Assembly (NCBI GenBank): GCA_963925675.1
Contig: CAWUSW010000021.1
Span: forward strand, 1-64,000
Direction: 5' to 3'
DNA: 64,000 nucleotides
DNA from: Eutrophocola sp963925675
Lineage (GTDB): Bacteria; Pseudomonadota; Gammaproteobacteria; Pseudomonadales; Pseudohongiellaceae
The notes beneath the pieces were generated by a model, which saw only the letters and a program-made list of their open reading frames with translations, searched no databases and was not told where the DNA came from. The position numbers and the translations under genes are program-made. Positions within the stretch are counted from its first letter, which is position 1; each line of letters opens with the position of its first letter. Below, piece after piece: positions 43,896 to 53,410 of this stretch.

Positions 43896-44681
43896 TTAAA
43901 AAGAATCTTTCCAGCTGCGAATAGCGGCAAATACATCATCTGGCCTGTGTGACGAGCGTCCGCTATGACGCTGAGCTGCAGCGATGATTTCCGGATCTTC
44001 ACAGCGCAGAAAAGGATTGGTTGCCAGCTCAACCTTGATACTGGAAGGCACGGTGGGCTGATCATGTTCGCGTTTATCCCTGTCACGCTGAATTCTTTTC
44101 TTGAGTGTATCGTTTTCCGGTGTCACCGCTATGGCAAAATCAAGATTAGCCATGGTGTATTCATGAGCACAAAACACTCTGGTTTCCGGTGGTAGTTGTG
44201 CAAGTTTTTGCAAAGACTTGTACATCATGGGATGTGTGCCTTCAAACACTCTGCCACAGCCGCCGGCAAAAAGTGTATCCCCGCAAAACAGAACAGGCTG
44301 CTCTTCATCCTTATTCCCTGGCGTGTAATAGGCAATGTGATCCAGAGTATGTCCAGGAATTTCAATTACTTCAAAAGTTTCACCAAACATTTTTATTTGG
44401 CTGCCTTCTTTTACCGGGTGTGAAATAGTGGGAATATTGGCGGAGTCAGGGCCGTACACAGGGATATCATATTCTTTCAATAGTTTTTCTATGCCACCGG
44501 TATGATCGGCATGATGATGAGTGATGAAGATAGCAACCAGGTTCAACCTGTTTTCTCTGAGGAACTGCAATACTGGCTCAGCATCGCCGGGATCGACAAT
44601 GACGCAATCATGACTCTCTGAGCGTTGGAACAGCCAAAGATAGTTGTCATAAAAAGCCTTGATGGGAGTGACTTCCAGCAT
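43896..44681 (-). CDS. gloB: Hydroxyacylglutathione hydrolase (glyoxalase II)
   Basis: Metallo-beta-lactamase-fold enzyme of 261 residues hydrolysing S-lactoylglutathione in methylglyoxal detoxification. Dinuclear-metal motif THHHADHTGG, further His in IPGHTLDH and the C-terminal substrate region near FCAHEYTMANLDFA are typical. It is divergent from the methyltransferase gene, as gloB and yafS are in E. coli. Confidence 0.95.
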   Translation of the reverse strand: MLEVTPIKAFYDNYLWLFQRSESHDCVIVDPGDAEPVLQFLRENRLNLVAIFITHHHADHTGGIEKLLKEYDIPVYGPDSANIPTISHPVKEGSQIKMFGETFEVIEIPGHTLDHIAYYTPGNKDEEQPVLFCGDTLFAGGCGRVFEGTHPMMYKSLQKLAQLPPETRVFCAHEYTMANLDFAIAVTPENDTLKKRIQRDRDKREHDQPTVPSSIKVELATNPFLRCEDPEIIAAAQRHSGRSSHRPDDVFAAIRSWKDSF

Positions 44682-44784
44682 GCTACATTCCTCTTGTTTG
44701 TTTTTAATATCTTGCCCGGTCTGTGATTTGCTTCTAACGCATGTCCCGGTGACTCAGGTATTATGATACCTAATTAAAATTTCA

Positions 44785-45597
44785 ATGTCGGGCAGCAAAG
44801 TGTTCTGGAAAAGCAGCAGGGAAAATCTGGACAACCCGGGTTTCTATGATGCCATGAGCCAATGGTATGAAAGCCCTTTGGGTGGACGGCTCCTGAAGGC
44901 AGAATTGTCACTGCTCTCTCGCTGTCTTCCCAGACGTTTTGGTTATCATTTGCTGCAAATTGGCTGTGCTAATTTACCGATGTACGACAGCAGCCCCGTG
45001 GGACATAAATTTTCCATTACTCACAATAATAATCCGCATGGACATGGGGTAGCCGCTAAAGGTGAAGCGATCCCTTTGGCCAATGAGTCTGTAGATATTG
45101 TTTTATTGCATCATGCGCTGGATTATTCTCCCTATCAACATCAGCTATTAAGAGAAGTGTCTCGTGTTCTTATTGCAGGAGGACATATAGTCATTGTCGG
45201 TTTTAACCCTTTCAGTAGCTGGGGAATAAGAACCCGCTTTCCTGGGAATAAAACCCATCCCTGGCAAGGAAAACTATTGAGCACAGTGAGAATCTCTGAT
45301 TGGTTAAAATTACTGGATTTTCAGATTGAACAAATTCGCTATGGTGCATATTCCTTGCCCATTAATTCCCCTGGAGTTATTAAATACTCAAGCCTTCTCG
45401 ATAAGCTCGCCTCCCGAGTTAATTGGCCAACAGGAGGGGTGTATATGATCTCTGCCAGGAAACAGGCCCTGCCACTGACACCGATTCAAAGTTCCTGGCG
45501 AGAATTTGCCAGCGCGAATGTCGGAATGCCTATTGCTGAAAACATCACCCGGGCATCCAGAGATGTACAAGTTGCCAGTAATGAGGAGAATCCATAA
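44785..45597 (+). CDS. Class I SAM-dependent methyltransferase (YafS-like)
   Basis: A 270-residue predicted methyltransferase. The SAM-binding motif I is degenerate (LLQIGCANLPMYD); VDIVLLHHALDYSPYQHQLLREVSRVLIAGG matches motifs II-III of the Methyltransf_11 group. It occupies the E. coli yafS position between gloB and rnhA. Substrate unknown. Confidence 0.85.
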   Translation: MSGSKVFWKSSRENLDNPGFYDAMSQWYESPLGGRLLKAELSLLSRCLPRRFGYHLLQIGCANLPMYDSSPVGHKFSITHNNNPHGHGVAAKGEAIPLANESVDIVLLHHALDYSPYQHQLLREVSRVLIAGGHIVIVGFNPFSSWGIRTRFPGNKTHPWQGKLLSTVRISDWLKLLDFQIEQIRYGAYSLPINSPGVIKYSSLLDKLASRVNWPTGGVYMISARKQALPLTPIQSSWREFASANVGMPIAENITRASRDVQVASNEENP

Positions 45598-45602
45598 AAA
45601 CC

Positions 45603-46040
45603 ATGGCTGAACTAGTAAGAATTTATACGGACGGAGCCTGTCGTGGTAATCCGGGACCAGGAGGGTGGGGAGCCGTATTATTTCATGGTGATAAAGTTAA
45701 AAAGCTCCATGGCGGTGAAACCCTGACTACAAATAATCGCATGGAACTTACTGCTGTTATCAAAGCACTGGAATGTCTGAAAGGCAATAAATGGCCCCTG
45801 GAAATCACTTCAGACTCAAAATATGTTCTACAGGGAATTACCGAATGGATTGAAGGCTGGAAGAAGAAAGGCTGGCGCAATGCCAGTAAAAAACCGGTTA
45901 TGAATGTGGATTTGTGGCAGCAACTTGATGTGCTGGTCCAGCCACATGAAATAAGCTGGCATTGGGTAAAGGGACATAGCGGGCATCCTGAAAACGAATT
46001 GGCAGACCAGCTGGCCAATCTTGGTATTGATGAACTATAA
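45603..46040 (+). CDS. rnhA: Ribonuclease HI
   Basis: Removes RNA from RNA-DNA hybrids. All catalytic carboxylates are present: Asp in IYTDGACRGNPG, Glu in NNRMELTAV, Asp in TSDSKYV, and the HSGHPENELADQLA end. Length 145. dnaQ follows in the same direction. Confidence 0.97.
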   Translation: MAELVRIYTDGACRGNPGPGGWGAVLFHGDKVKKLHGGETLTTNNRMELTAVIKALECLKGNKWPLEITSDSKYVLQGITEWIEGWKKKGWRNASKKPVMNVDLWQQLDVLVQPHEISWHWVKGHSGHPENELADQLANLGIDEL

Positions 46041-46086
46041 ACTCTGGTAAGTAATACAGACTACAAACTGACAAAAAAGTGAAAAA

Positions 46087-46794
46087 ATGCGGCAAATAGT
46101 ACTTGATACAGAAACAACCGGACTCGATCCGGCGCAGGGGCACAAGGTTATTGAGATTGGCTGCGTGGAACTTGTTAATAGAAAACTCACTGGCAATCAT
46201 TTTCATGTTTATATCAACCCCCTTCGGGAAATCGAGGCAGCTGCCCTGGAAATCCACGGCATAACCAATACTTTTCTTGCAGATAAACCCTTGTTTGCCG
46301 ATGTCGCTGAAAGTTTTGTTGAATTTGTCAGCGGGGCTGAACTGGTCATCCATAATGCGCCTTTCGATATAGGCTTCCTGGACCATGAACTTGCTGCCCT
46401 GAAGAAGAGCTATAAAGTGATGAGTGAGTATTGCTCAGTTCTTGATACGCTGGTTATGGCCCGCAAGAAGCACCCAGGCCAAAAAAACAACCTTGATGCA
46501 TTGTGTAAACGCTACATGGTCGATAATACCCAGCGAGAACTCCATGGCGCCTTGCTGGATGCGGAAATTCTTGCCGATGTTTACCTGATGATGACAGGCG
46601 GACAGTCCAGTCTGTCACTGGGCTATGAAGAAAATTCAGAGCAAAGACGCGCCGGCCAGTTAAAAAGACTTTCTGCTGAGCGAAAAGCCCTGAAAATTAT
46701 CAGGGCCACTGATGAAGAATTGTCTGCTCATGACAAACGCCTGAAGGAAATAGATGACAGTGCCGATGCTGGTTGTATGTGGCTGAAAATATAA
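46087..46794 (+). CDS. dnaQ: DNA polymerase III epsilon subunit (proofreading exonuclease)
   Basis: The 3'-5' exonuclease of the replicase, DEDDh family. Exo I DTETTGLDP, Exo II HNAPFDIGFLDHE and Exo III with histidine HGALLDAEILADVY are intact. The 235-residue chain keeps the C-terminal tail that binds the alpha subunit. The rnhA-dnaQ pair runs in one direction here, whereas in E. coli they diverge. Confidence 0.97.
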   Translation: MRQIVLDTETTGLDPAQGHKVIEIGCVELVNRKLTGNHFHVYINPLREIEAAALEIHGITNTFLADKPLFADVAESFVEFVSGAELVIHNAPFDIGFLDHELAALKKSYKVMSEYCSVLDTLVMARKKHPGQKNNLDALCKRYMVDNTQRELHGALLDAEILADVYLMMTGGQSSLSLGYEENSEQRRAGQLKRLSAERKALKIIRATDEELSAHDKRLKEIDDSADAGCMWLKI

Positions 46795-46907
46795 TCAGCT
46801 ACAGAGCAGTTATTCCTTGAAGTGGGCTGTCCCACTGCATATAATCTTGGTCCGTTAAAGCCTGTTAAACCTTTGAATTCAAACCTTTAAAGAATTAAGG
46901 AACCGTT

Positions 46908-48257
46908 ATGGAAATACTAGAAATGGATACCGCAATGATGGTTTCCGGCATCATTCTTGTAATTACCTTTGTGGGTATTTTTACCGAAGGCGTACACGGT
47001 TTTCACCGTGCAAAATTTGCGCTTGGGGGCGCCGGTGCGATGGTCCTTGCCGGCCAGTATTACGGCTTCTACAACCCTGATTTAGCTATTGAGTCTATCG
47101 ACTGGAACGTGATATTCCTGCTTGGCGCCATGATGACGGTAGTTGCCATCATGATTCCCACCGGGGGCTTCCAGATGCTGGCTTACCGCATTGCGGATTT
47201 CAGTAAAGGGCGTCTTTTTCTGCTGTTAGCGATGATGGGCACATTGGTTACGGTATTGTCTTTACTACTGGATAACGTCACCACGGTGGTGATTTTTGGG
47301 CCACTAATTATCCTGATCTGTCAGTCGATGAAAATCAATCCGATCCCTTATCTTCTTGCTGCAGCGCTGCTGTCCGATACTGGTGGTGTGGCAACGCTGG
47401 TGGGTGACCCTCCTAACCTGATGATTGGTTCTGCTGCCGGCATTGGTTTCAATACCTTTTTCTATCACATGGGCGGCATCGTATTGGTGGCCTGGATAGC
47501 AACCCTGTTTGCCATGAAGGTTATCTTCAAGAAAGAGCTTTCTGAGGTCCCGGTTTTACAGGATTTCAGCCAGCAAGAAGAAATGAAAGACCCTTATACC
47601 TGGAAAGTATCCCTGATTGTCCTGGGAATCATGGTAGTTGGGTTTATTATGCATAGAACATTGCATTGGGAAGCCTGGTTTGTAGCAGGTATGGGTCTTA
47701 CCTTATTGGTGTTCTTCGGCAAGAATGTCGATATGGATGAACATTTTGCTGATGTAGAGCTGACCCTGCTGATGTTCTTCATGGCACTGTTTATTATTGT
47801 TGGTGGTGTAGAGAACAGTCATTTCCTTGAATACATTGGTCAGTTTATCCTTCCTTATGTTCGGGAAGATTTGATGCTTGCTTGCATATTGTTGATGTGG
47901 GTATCGGCGATTATGTCAGCCTTCATTGATAACATTCCTTTCACTGCAGCTATGATTCCAATCATTCTGGGTCTTGAGCAGCAAGGCGTTAATGTAAACG
48001 CGCTTTGGTGGGCATTGGCCGCTGGTGTTGGTATGGGCGGTAACGGTAGTCACCTTGGCTCAACTGCCAATGTATTTATTGTCACGATTTCAGAGAAGCT
48101 GGCCAAGGATGAAGGTGATCCAAGTTTGGCAATTACCCCTGGCTTATGGTTCAAGAAAGGAGCCCCGATCATGGTATTAACGTTGATTATTTGTACTATT
48201 ATCATGACCACGTTCTTTGGCTTTTACAGCAATCCGGATTCTGCCATTGGTTTATAA
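46908..48257 (+). CDS. ArsB/NhaD-type ion transporter
   Basis: A 449-residue integral membrane protein with about eleven to twelve helices of the ion-transporter superfamily (CitMHS/ArsB/NhaD). Signatures are LLLDNVTTVVIFGP, the re-entrant-type GGVATLVGDPPNLMIGSAAG and SAFIDNIPFTAAMIP. The closest type is the ArsB/NhaD or P-protein group. It may exchange Na+ for H+ or carry an anion; the sequence does not decide. It has an AAGGA site and is followed by its own terminator. Confidence 0.85.
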   Translation: MEILEMDTAMMVSGIILVITFVGIFTEGVHGFHRAKFALGGAGAMVLAGQYYGFYNPDLAIESIDWNVIFLLGAMMTVVAIMIPTGGFQMLAYRIADFSKGRLFLLLAMMGTLVTVLSLLLDNVTTVVIFGPLIILICQSMKINPIPYLLAAALLSDTGGVATLVGDPPNLMIGSAAGIGFNTFFYHMGGIVLVAWIATLFAMKVIFKKELSEVPVLQDFSQQEEMKDPYTWKVSLIVLGIMVVGFIMHRTLHWEAWFVAGMGLTLLVFFGKNVDMDEHFADVELTLLMFFMALFIIVGGVENSHFLEYIGQFILPYVREDLMLACILLMWVSAIMSAFIDNIPFTAAMIPIILGLEQQGVNVNALWWALAAGVGMGGNGSHLGSTANVFIVTISEKLAKDEGDPSLAITPGLWFKKGAPIMVLTLIICTIIMTTFFGFYSNPDSAIGL

Positions 48258-48291
48258 ATAAATCCTGGCATTTAACTAATGTTCAGATTAG

Positions 48292-48325
48292 AAAGGGCCT
48301 GCCGGTTTTCGGTGGGTCCTTTTTT
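48292..48325 (+). terminator. Intrinsic terminator after the ion transporter gene
   Basis: AAAGGGCCTGCCG (48292-48304) can pair with CGGTGGGTCCTTT (48310-48322) using several G-U pairs, and the T-run continues to 48325. Confidence 0.65.
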
Positions 48326-48409
48326 GTATAGTCAGTATGGAATTGTCGGGTCCTTTTTTTCTTTTTTTATTTTAAAAGGGCAATATTTCTGCCTTAAGCT
48401 GTTTGGAGT

Positions 48410-49471
48410 ATGATTTTGGAATTTTTTTCTGAATATGGACTTTTTCTGGCAAAAGTCATTACTGTTGTTGCTGCTATCCTGATCATTATGGCGGCGGCTG
48501 TCGCCAATGCGATGAAGCAGAAAAAAGAGGGGAAGGGCGCTATTACGGTGACTCATCTGAATAAGGATATTGAGGAGCTCAGCAATGAGATCAAACGTGT
48601 CGTTGAAGATGAGCAAACGCTGAAAGATGAAAGCAAGGCTGAGAAGAAGAAGCAAAAACAGGATAAGAAAGCTCGTAAAAAGTCCTCAAAAGAGTCGCAG
48701 GAAAATAAAAAACGTCTTTATGTTATAGATTTTAATGGTGATCCCAAGGCGAGCCAGGTAGAAGAACTGCGCCAGGCAATCACTGCGGTACTGGCTCTAG
48801 CGCGTCCCGATCATGATGAGGTTTTGCTTCGCCTTGAAAGCCCGGGGGGCATGGTGCATGCCTATGGCCTTGCTGCATCACAACTTCACCGTATTCGTAG
48901 CAAACAGGTGCCCTTGACTATCTGTGTAGATAAAGTAGCGGCAAGTGGCGGCTATATGATGGCATGTGTTGCCACTCAATTAATTGCTGCACCATTTGCC
49001 TATATTGGTTCGATTGGTGTGTTAGTACAAATCCCCAATTTTCATCGCCTGCTTAAAGATAAAAATATTGATTATGAAATGGTGACTGCAGGAGAGCATA
49101 AGCGCACCCTGACCATGTTCGGAGAAAATACCGACAAGGGCAGGCAGAAAATGCTCGAAGATGTTGAAGAAGTGCATGAACTGTTCAAAGGCTTTATCAA
49201 AGAATCACGTCCACAAATGGATATCGATAAACTTGCTACAGGTGAAACCTGGCTAGGTAGTCGTGCTCATGAATTGGGCTTGGTGGATCTGGTCAGTACC
49301 AGTGATGAAATTATCATCCAGGCTTGCGCAGAGGCGGATGTTTATCATGTTGCCTATGAAAAGAAAAAAGGCTTCACCGACAAACTTGGTAAAATGATGG
49401 AGTCCTCTGTGGACAATACCTTGCTGCGCTGGTTACAGCGTGCCAGTAGTAAGGACGAGTTTTTTTCCTGA
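48410..49471 (+). CDS. sohB: SohB-family inner-membrane peptidase (S49)
   Basis: Membrane-anchored serine protease of 353 residues. One N-terminal helix (about 12-33) is followed by a Lys/Glu-rich coiled linker (about 50-100) and a SppA-like domain. The expected Ser-Lys dyad is Ser179 (KVAASGGYMMA) and Lys231 (EHKRTLT). ESPGGMVHAYG is conserved. The cellular role of SohB is poorly defined. Confidence 0.93.
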   Translation: MILEFFSEYGLFLAKVITVVAAILIIMAAAVANAMKQKKEGKGAITVTHLNKDIEELSNEIKRVVEDEQTLKDESKAEKKKQKQDKKARKKSSKESQENKKRLYVIDFNGDPKASQVEELRQAITAVLALARPDHDEVLLRLESPGGMVHAYGLAASQLHRIRSKQVPLTICVDKVAASGGYMMACVATQLIAAPFAYIGSIGVLVQIPNFHRLLKDKNIDYEMVTAGEHKRTLTMFGENTDKGRQKMLEDVEEVHELFKGFIKESRPQMDIDKLATGETWLGSRAHELGLVDLVSTSDEIIIQACAEADVYHVAYEKKKGFTDKLGKMMESSVDNTLLRWLQRASSKDEFFS

Positions 49472-49523
49472 GACTTACCCGGGGGCAGGAGACAGCTCTT
49501 TAACCGCCGTTTGGAATAGCGCC

Positions 49524-50024
49524 TTAGCGCCGACGGAATAAGGGCAGGGGGTCTTCTATAGTGCTTTGGTAACTATTGCTGAAGTCACTGAATGCTGCCA
49601 GCGCATCCTCCAGCTTCACACTGTCACTGATTTCAAAGCTATTAATGCCGCATTTCTTCATGTAAAAAAGTTGATCACGCAAGATTTCACCAACGGCCCG
49701 TAGTTCACCCTTATAGCCAATACGTTTACGCAGGATTGCCGCGGAGGAATAAGATCTGCCATCCATGAATACCGGGAAGTTCAGGGCAATCAGTGGCAGG
49801 TCAAGGGCATCACTGCCCAATTCATAAGTATCATCATCGCTGTCCAGCCAAACACCGATATCTTTCTCTGATGCCTGCAGGTCGGATTTGTGTTCCTGCC
49901 ATAAAGACAGCGGGACCAGAACCTGCTCACTGGCGCTGGATAACGCAGACGACAGATCAGATTCTTTTTCGATGAAATCCCAGGTGTTATCTGTTACCTG
50001 TCCGTCTTTAATCAGCGTCGGCAT
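49524..50024 (-). CDS. DUF934 protein linked to sulfite reductase
   Basis: A 166-residue DUF934 protein (MPTLIKDGQVTDNTW ... IALNFPVFMDGRSYSSAAILR), a family that almost always follows cysI in pseudomonads and relatives. Its start overlaps the cysI stop by 17 bases, so the two are co-translated. A role in sulfite or nitrite reduction is inferred from linkage only. Confidence 0.9.
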   Translation of the reverse strand: MPTLIKDGQVTDNTWDFIEKESDLSSALSSASEQVLVPLSLWQEHKSDLQASEKDIGVWLDSDDDTYELGSDALDLPLIALNFPVFMDGRSYSSAAILRKRIGYKGELRAVGEILRDQLFYMKKCGINSFEISDSVKLEDALAAFSDFSNSYQSTIEDPLPLFRRR

Positions 50025-51666
50025 ACACTTTTTCCTTATAGGGCTCTATGCCAATACGATTATAAGTGGCAATAAAACTTTCACTGTCCTGGCGTTTTTC
50101 CAGATAGACATTAATTATTTTTTCAATGACATCAGGCATTTCTGCTTGAGCGAAAGAAGGACCCAGCACTTTGCCAATAGCGGCATCTCGATCTGCAGAG
50201 CCGCCAAGCGTGACCTGGTAAAACTCGGACCCTTTCTTATCAACACCTAAAATCCCGATATTCCCGACATGGTGATGACCACAGGCATTCATGCATCCGG
50301 AAATGTTCAGGCTTAAATCACCGATATTTTTTTGAACATCAAAGTCTTCAAAACGGCGCTGAATGGATTCGGCGATTGGAATAGACTTGGCATTTGCCAG
50401 CGAGCAGAAATCACCCCCGGGACAGCAGACAATGTCATTAATCAGACCAACATAAGGCGTTGCCAGAGACTCTTGTTTGCAAGCCTGGTAGAGCGTATAC
50501 AGATCCTGTAAGCGGACATCGGTGAGTACGAGATTTTGTTCATGGGTAACACGGACTTCACTAAAGCTGTATTTTTCTGCGAGGTCGGCGACAAATTCCA
50601 TCTGCCTGTCGGTTGCATCACCGGGAGCAACACCAGTTTCTTTCAGACAAAGCGTAACAATACGATATCCGGACTTCTTGTGAGCCACGACATTTCGTTC
50701 CATCCAGTGGCTAAATAACACATCTTTTTCCAGCTGCGCGTTAACCTCACTGTCATTGTCATCAAGTGCCTGATAATCCGGGTCAGTGAAAAAACTTTTG
50801 CAGCGATCCACTTCTTCCTGGCTAAGTGTTGCAGGACCCTCTTTATCATGTTGCCATTCTGCTTCCACTTTTTCACGGAAGGCATCTGCACCTATTGCTT
50901 TAACCAGAATTTTGATTCGCGCTTTGTATTTATTATCGCGTCGGCCAAAGCGGTTATAGACACGCATAATTGCATCAAGGTAGGTCAATAAATGCTGCCA
51001 GGGTAAGAATTCGCAGATTTCTGCACCAATCACTGGCGTTCGACCAAGACCGCCACCGGCCAGGACCTGGAAGCCAATTTCACCATCACTGTTCTTTTTG
51101 ATGTACAGACCAATATCATGCACTTGCGTTGCCGCCTGATCATTTGGTGTACCACAAACTGCAATTTTGAATTTACGGGGCAAATAGGCAAATTCTGGAT
51201 GGAAGGTAGACCATTGTCGAATTATTTCACACCATGGGCGACTATCTTCAATTTCACCTACGGCGACACCGGCAAACTGATCTGTGGTGGTATTACGAAT
51301 GCAATTGCCGCTTGTTTGTATAGCATGCATTTCAACTTCGGCTAACTCTGCCAGTAGATCAGGGGTTTGCTCCAGTATCGGCCAGTTATACTGAATATTT
51401 TGCCGAGTGGAAAAATGCGCATAGCCCTTGTCATAATCTCGAGCAATAGAGGCCAGTTTGCGTAATTGATTGGATGACAGACATCCATAAGGAATTGCCA
51501 CTCGCAACATGGGTGCAAGTCGCTGAATATAGAGTCCGTTTTGTAAACGAAGTGGCAGGAATTGCTCGTTACTTAATTCGCCAGCCAGAAAACGTTTGGT
51601 TTGATCGCGATACTGGGCAATACGATCCTGCAGCATTTGCTTGTCATATGAGTCGTAAATATACAT
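50008..51666 (-). CDS. cysI: Sulfite reductase haemoprotein (nitrite/sulfite reductase family)
   Basis: Siroheme/4Fe-4S enzyme of 552 residues reducing sulfite to sulfide for cysteine synthesis. The cluster cysteines fit C-x5-C plus C-x3-C: Cys415 and Cys421 (CPGGDFC), Cys458 and Cys462 (CMNAC). The ferredoxin-like half-domains (STRQNIQYNWP and THEQNLVLTDV) are present. No cysJ is adjacent, as in Pseudomonas, so the electron donor is encoded elsewhere. DUF934 follows. Confidence 0.94.
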   Translation of the reverse strand: MYIYDSYDKQMLQDRIAQYRDQTKRFLAGELSNEQFLPLRLQNGLYIQRLAPMLRVAIPYGCLSSNQLRKLASIARDYDKGYAHFSTRQNIQYNWPILEQTPDLLAELAEVEMHAIQTSGNCIRNTTTDQFAGVAVGEIEDSRPWCEIIRQWSTFHPEFAYLPRKFKIAVCGTPNDQAATQVHDIGLYIKKNSDGEIGFQVLAGGGLGRTPVIGAEICEFLPWQHLLTYLDAIMRVYNRFGRRDNKYKARIKILVKAIGADAFREKVEAEWQHDKEGPATLSQEEVDRCKSFFTDPDYQALDDNDSEVNAQLEKDVLFSHWMERNVVAHKKSGYRIVTLCLKETGVAPGDATDRQMEFVADLAEKYSFSEVRVTHEQNLVLTDVRLQDLYTLYQACKQESLATPYVGLINDIVCCPGGDFCSLANAKSIPIAESIQRRFEDFDVQKNIGDLSLNISGCMNACGHHHVGNIGILGVDKKGSEFYQVTLGGSADRDAAIGKVLGPSFAQAEMPDVIEKIINVYLEKRQDSESFIATYNRIGIEPYKEKVYADAD

Positions 51667-52048
51667 TTACAGGTCCTGATGCTTAAATTAATACAGTTAT
51701 ATTGAATCTGTTTGAAGGCCAAGCTCTGTGTAGTTAAACATTCTGTCTAAGGCTAACAGAACATAGGTACAGAGCTGGAAAATTCAAGGCCGGGATGATA
51801 CTACGACACAGTGATCAGTGCCATGGGTAAGTCCATGAAAACCTTTAATAAACGTACACTATGTAAGGTCATGCTTTGATTTCTCCAATCACTTGACTCA
51901 CAATACGCCCTGGCACCTTGATTACCCGGCAACAGCCGCCATATAGCTCTAGTCAAATAGCTCTTATCAATAACTACGGCTAGTTAACGACGACAAGACG
52001 TCTGTTATTTATTCACTCACTTAACACCATTCAGGACCACCATATTTC
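51667..52048. other. Divergent promoter region between cysI and nfuA with nested inverted repeat
   Basis: A 382-bp gap without a gene. It carries a nested symmetric structure: AGCTCTGT (51722-51729) with ACAGAGCT (51769-51776), enclosing TTCTGT (51741-51746) with ACAGAA (51756-51761). This lies 56-110 bp upstream of cysI and could be a leader hairpin or an activator site. I see no further confident signal toward nfuA. Confidence 0.5.
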
Positions 52049-52630
52049 ATGATTGAGATTACAGAGTCAGGACAAACCTACCTGAAACAGCTTTTGGATA
52101 AACAGGATTGTGAAGGCATCGGCATTCGAGTCTTCGTTGTTGATGGCGGAACGCCAAAAGCTGAAACCTGCATAGCCTTTTGTCGACCTGGCGAACAGGA
52201 AAAAGATGATGAATTGCATACTTATGAGCACTTTCCTGCGTATATTGAGCTGAAAAGTAAACAGTACCTTGAAGAAGCTGTGGTGGATTTTGCTAAAGAC
52301 AGCATGGGTGGTCAGCTTACTATCAGGGCGCCAAATTCAAGAATGCCAAAAATTTCTGAAGACAGCCCACTTGAGGACCGTATCAATTATATTCTCTACA
52401 ACGAAATCAATCCTGGTCTTGCTGCCCACGGCGGTAATATTTCACTTGAAGAAGTGACCGAGGACTGCATTGTTGTGCTGCGCTTTGGCGGCGGTTGTCA
52501 GGGATGCGGCATGGTCGATGTCACCTTGAAAGACGGGGTCGAAAAATCCTTGATGGATCAGCTTCCACAAATAAAGGAAATCAGGGATGTGACGGATCAC
52601 AGTGTTCAGGAAAACGCCTACTACAAATAA
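52049..52630 (+). CDS. nfuA: Fe-S biogenesis protein NfuA
   Basis: A 193-residue Fe-S carrier: an N-terminal degenerate A-type domain followed by a C-terminal Nfu domain with the cluster motif GGGCQGCGMVDVTLKDGVE. It delivers 4Fe-4S clusters to apoproteins under stress. It is divergent from cysI, whose product needs such a cluster. The phosphorylase gene follows after 24 bp. Confidence 0.96.
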   Translation: MIEITESGQTYLKQLLDKQDCEGIGIRVFVVDGGTPKAETCIAFCRPGEQEKDDELHTYEHFPAYIELKSKQYLEEAVVDFAKDSMGGQLTIRAPNSRMPKISEDSPLEDRINYILYNEINPGLAAHGGNISLEEVTEDCIVVLRFGGGCQGCGMVDVTLKDGVEKSLMDQLPQIKEIRDVTDHSVQENAYYK

Positions 52631-52654
52631 TAAATCAACACAGCGATTGACTTA

Positions 52655-53401
52655 ATGCCATCAATAATTGGTGTAATAGGGGGTAGCGGATTTTACTCGC
52701 TCGGTAACGAATCTGATTCGATTGCCACACAAGTCCTTACTTCTTTTAGTGACGACCCTGTGAAGATGGACAAAGAAAGCATTGCTGGTCGTGATACTTT
52801 TTTTTTGACCCGCCACGGCAAAAGTCATGGCATTCCTCCCCACAAGGTAAATTACCGCGCCAACCTCAAGGCGCTTCAGGAAAGCGGTGTTGAAGGAATC
52901 ATTGCGGTAAATGTTGTTGGTGGAATAACTGCAGCCATGGCGCCAGGTTGTATTGTTATTCCTGACCAGATTATTGACTATACCTGGGGCCGCCAGCACA
53001 CCTATTTTGATGAACTAGATGCGCCCGAAAATCATATTGATTTTAGTTGGCCCTATGACCTGACTTTAAGAACGATTCTTGCCGAAAGTGCCGCGTCTCT
53101 AGCTGTTACTGTTGAACAGGGTGGTGTTTATGGCTGTACTCAGGGGCCTCGACTGGAATCCGCAGCAGAAATTCTTCGCCTAAAAAATGATGGCTGCGAC
53201 ATTGTGGGTATGACGGCAATGCCTGAGGCAGCATTAGCGCGTGAATTACAAATCCCCTACGCCAGTATTGCGCTGGTCGTTAACTGGGCTGCCGGGCTGA
53301 CGGATGAAGAAATTTCCTTTGCTGATATTTCGTCAACGCTGGATGAAGGAATTGGCAAGATCAGACAAATAATTTTGTCAGTTTTAACTGCCTTGCCTTG
53401 A
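52655..53401 (+). CDS. mtnP: S-methyl-5'-thioinosine (or thioadenosine) phosphorylase
   Basis: PNP-family phosphorylase of 248 residues that recycles the methylthio-nucleoside from polyamine synthesis. It has IGVIGGSGFYSL (phosphate loop), TRHGKSHGIPPHKVNYRAN and VGMTAMPEAALARE. The base-binding segment reads VVNWAAG, where true MTA phosphorylases carry acidic residues for adenine. This points to a methylthioinosine-specific enzyme like PA3004 of P. aeruginosa. The symbol is the generic one. Confidence 0.88.
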   Translation: MPSIIGVIGGSGFYSLGNESDSIATQVLTSFSDDPVKMDKESIAGRDTFFLTRHGKSHGIPPHKVNYRANLKALQESGVEGIIAVNVVGGITAAMAPGCIVIPDQIIDYTWGRQHTYFDELDAPENHIDFSWPYDLTLRTILAESAASLAVTVEQGGVYGCTQGPRLESAAEILRLKNDGCDIVGMTAMPEAALARELQIPYASIALVVNWAAGLTDEEISFADISSTLDEGIGKIRQIILSVLTALP

Positions 53402-53410
53402 TAGCGTGTT

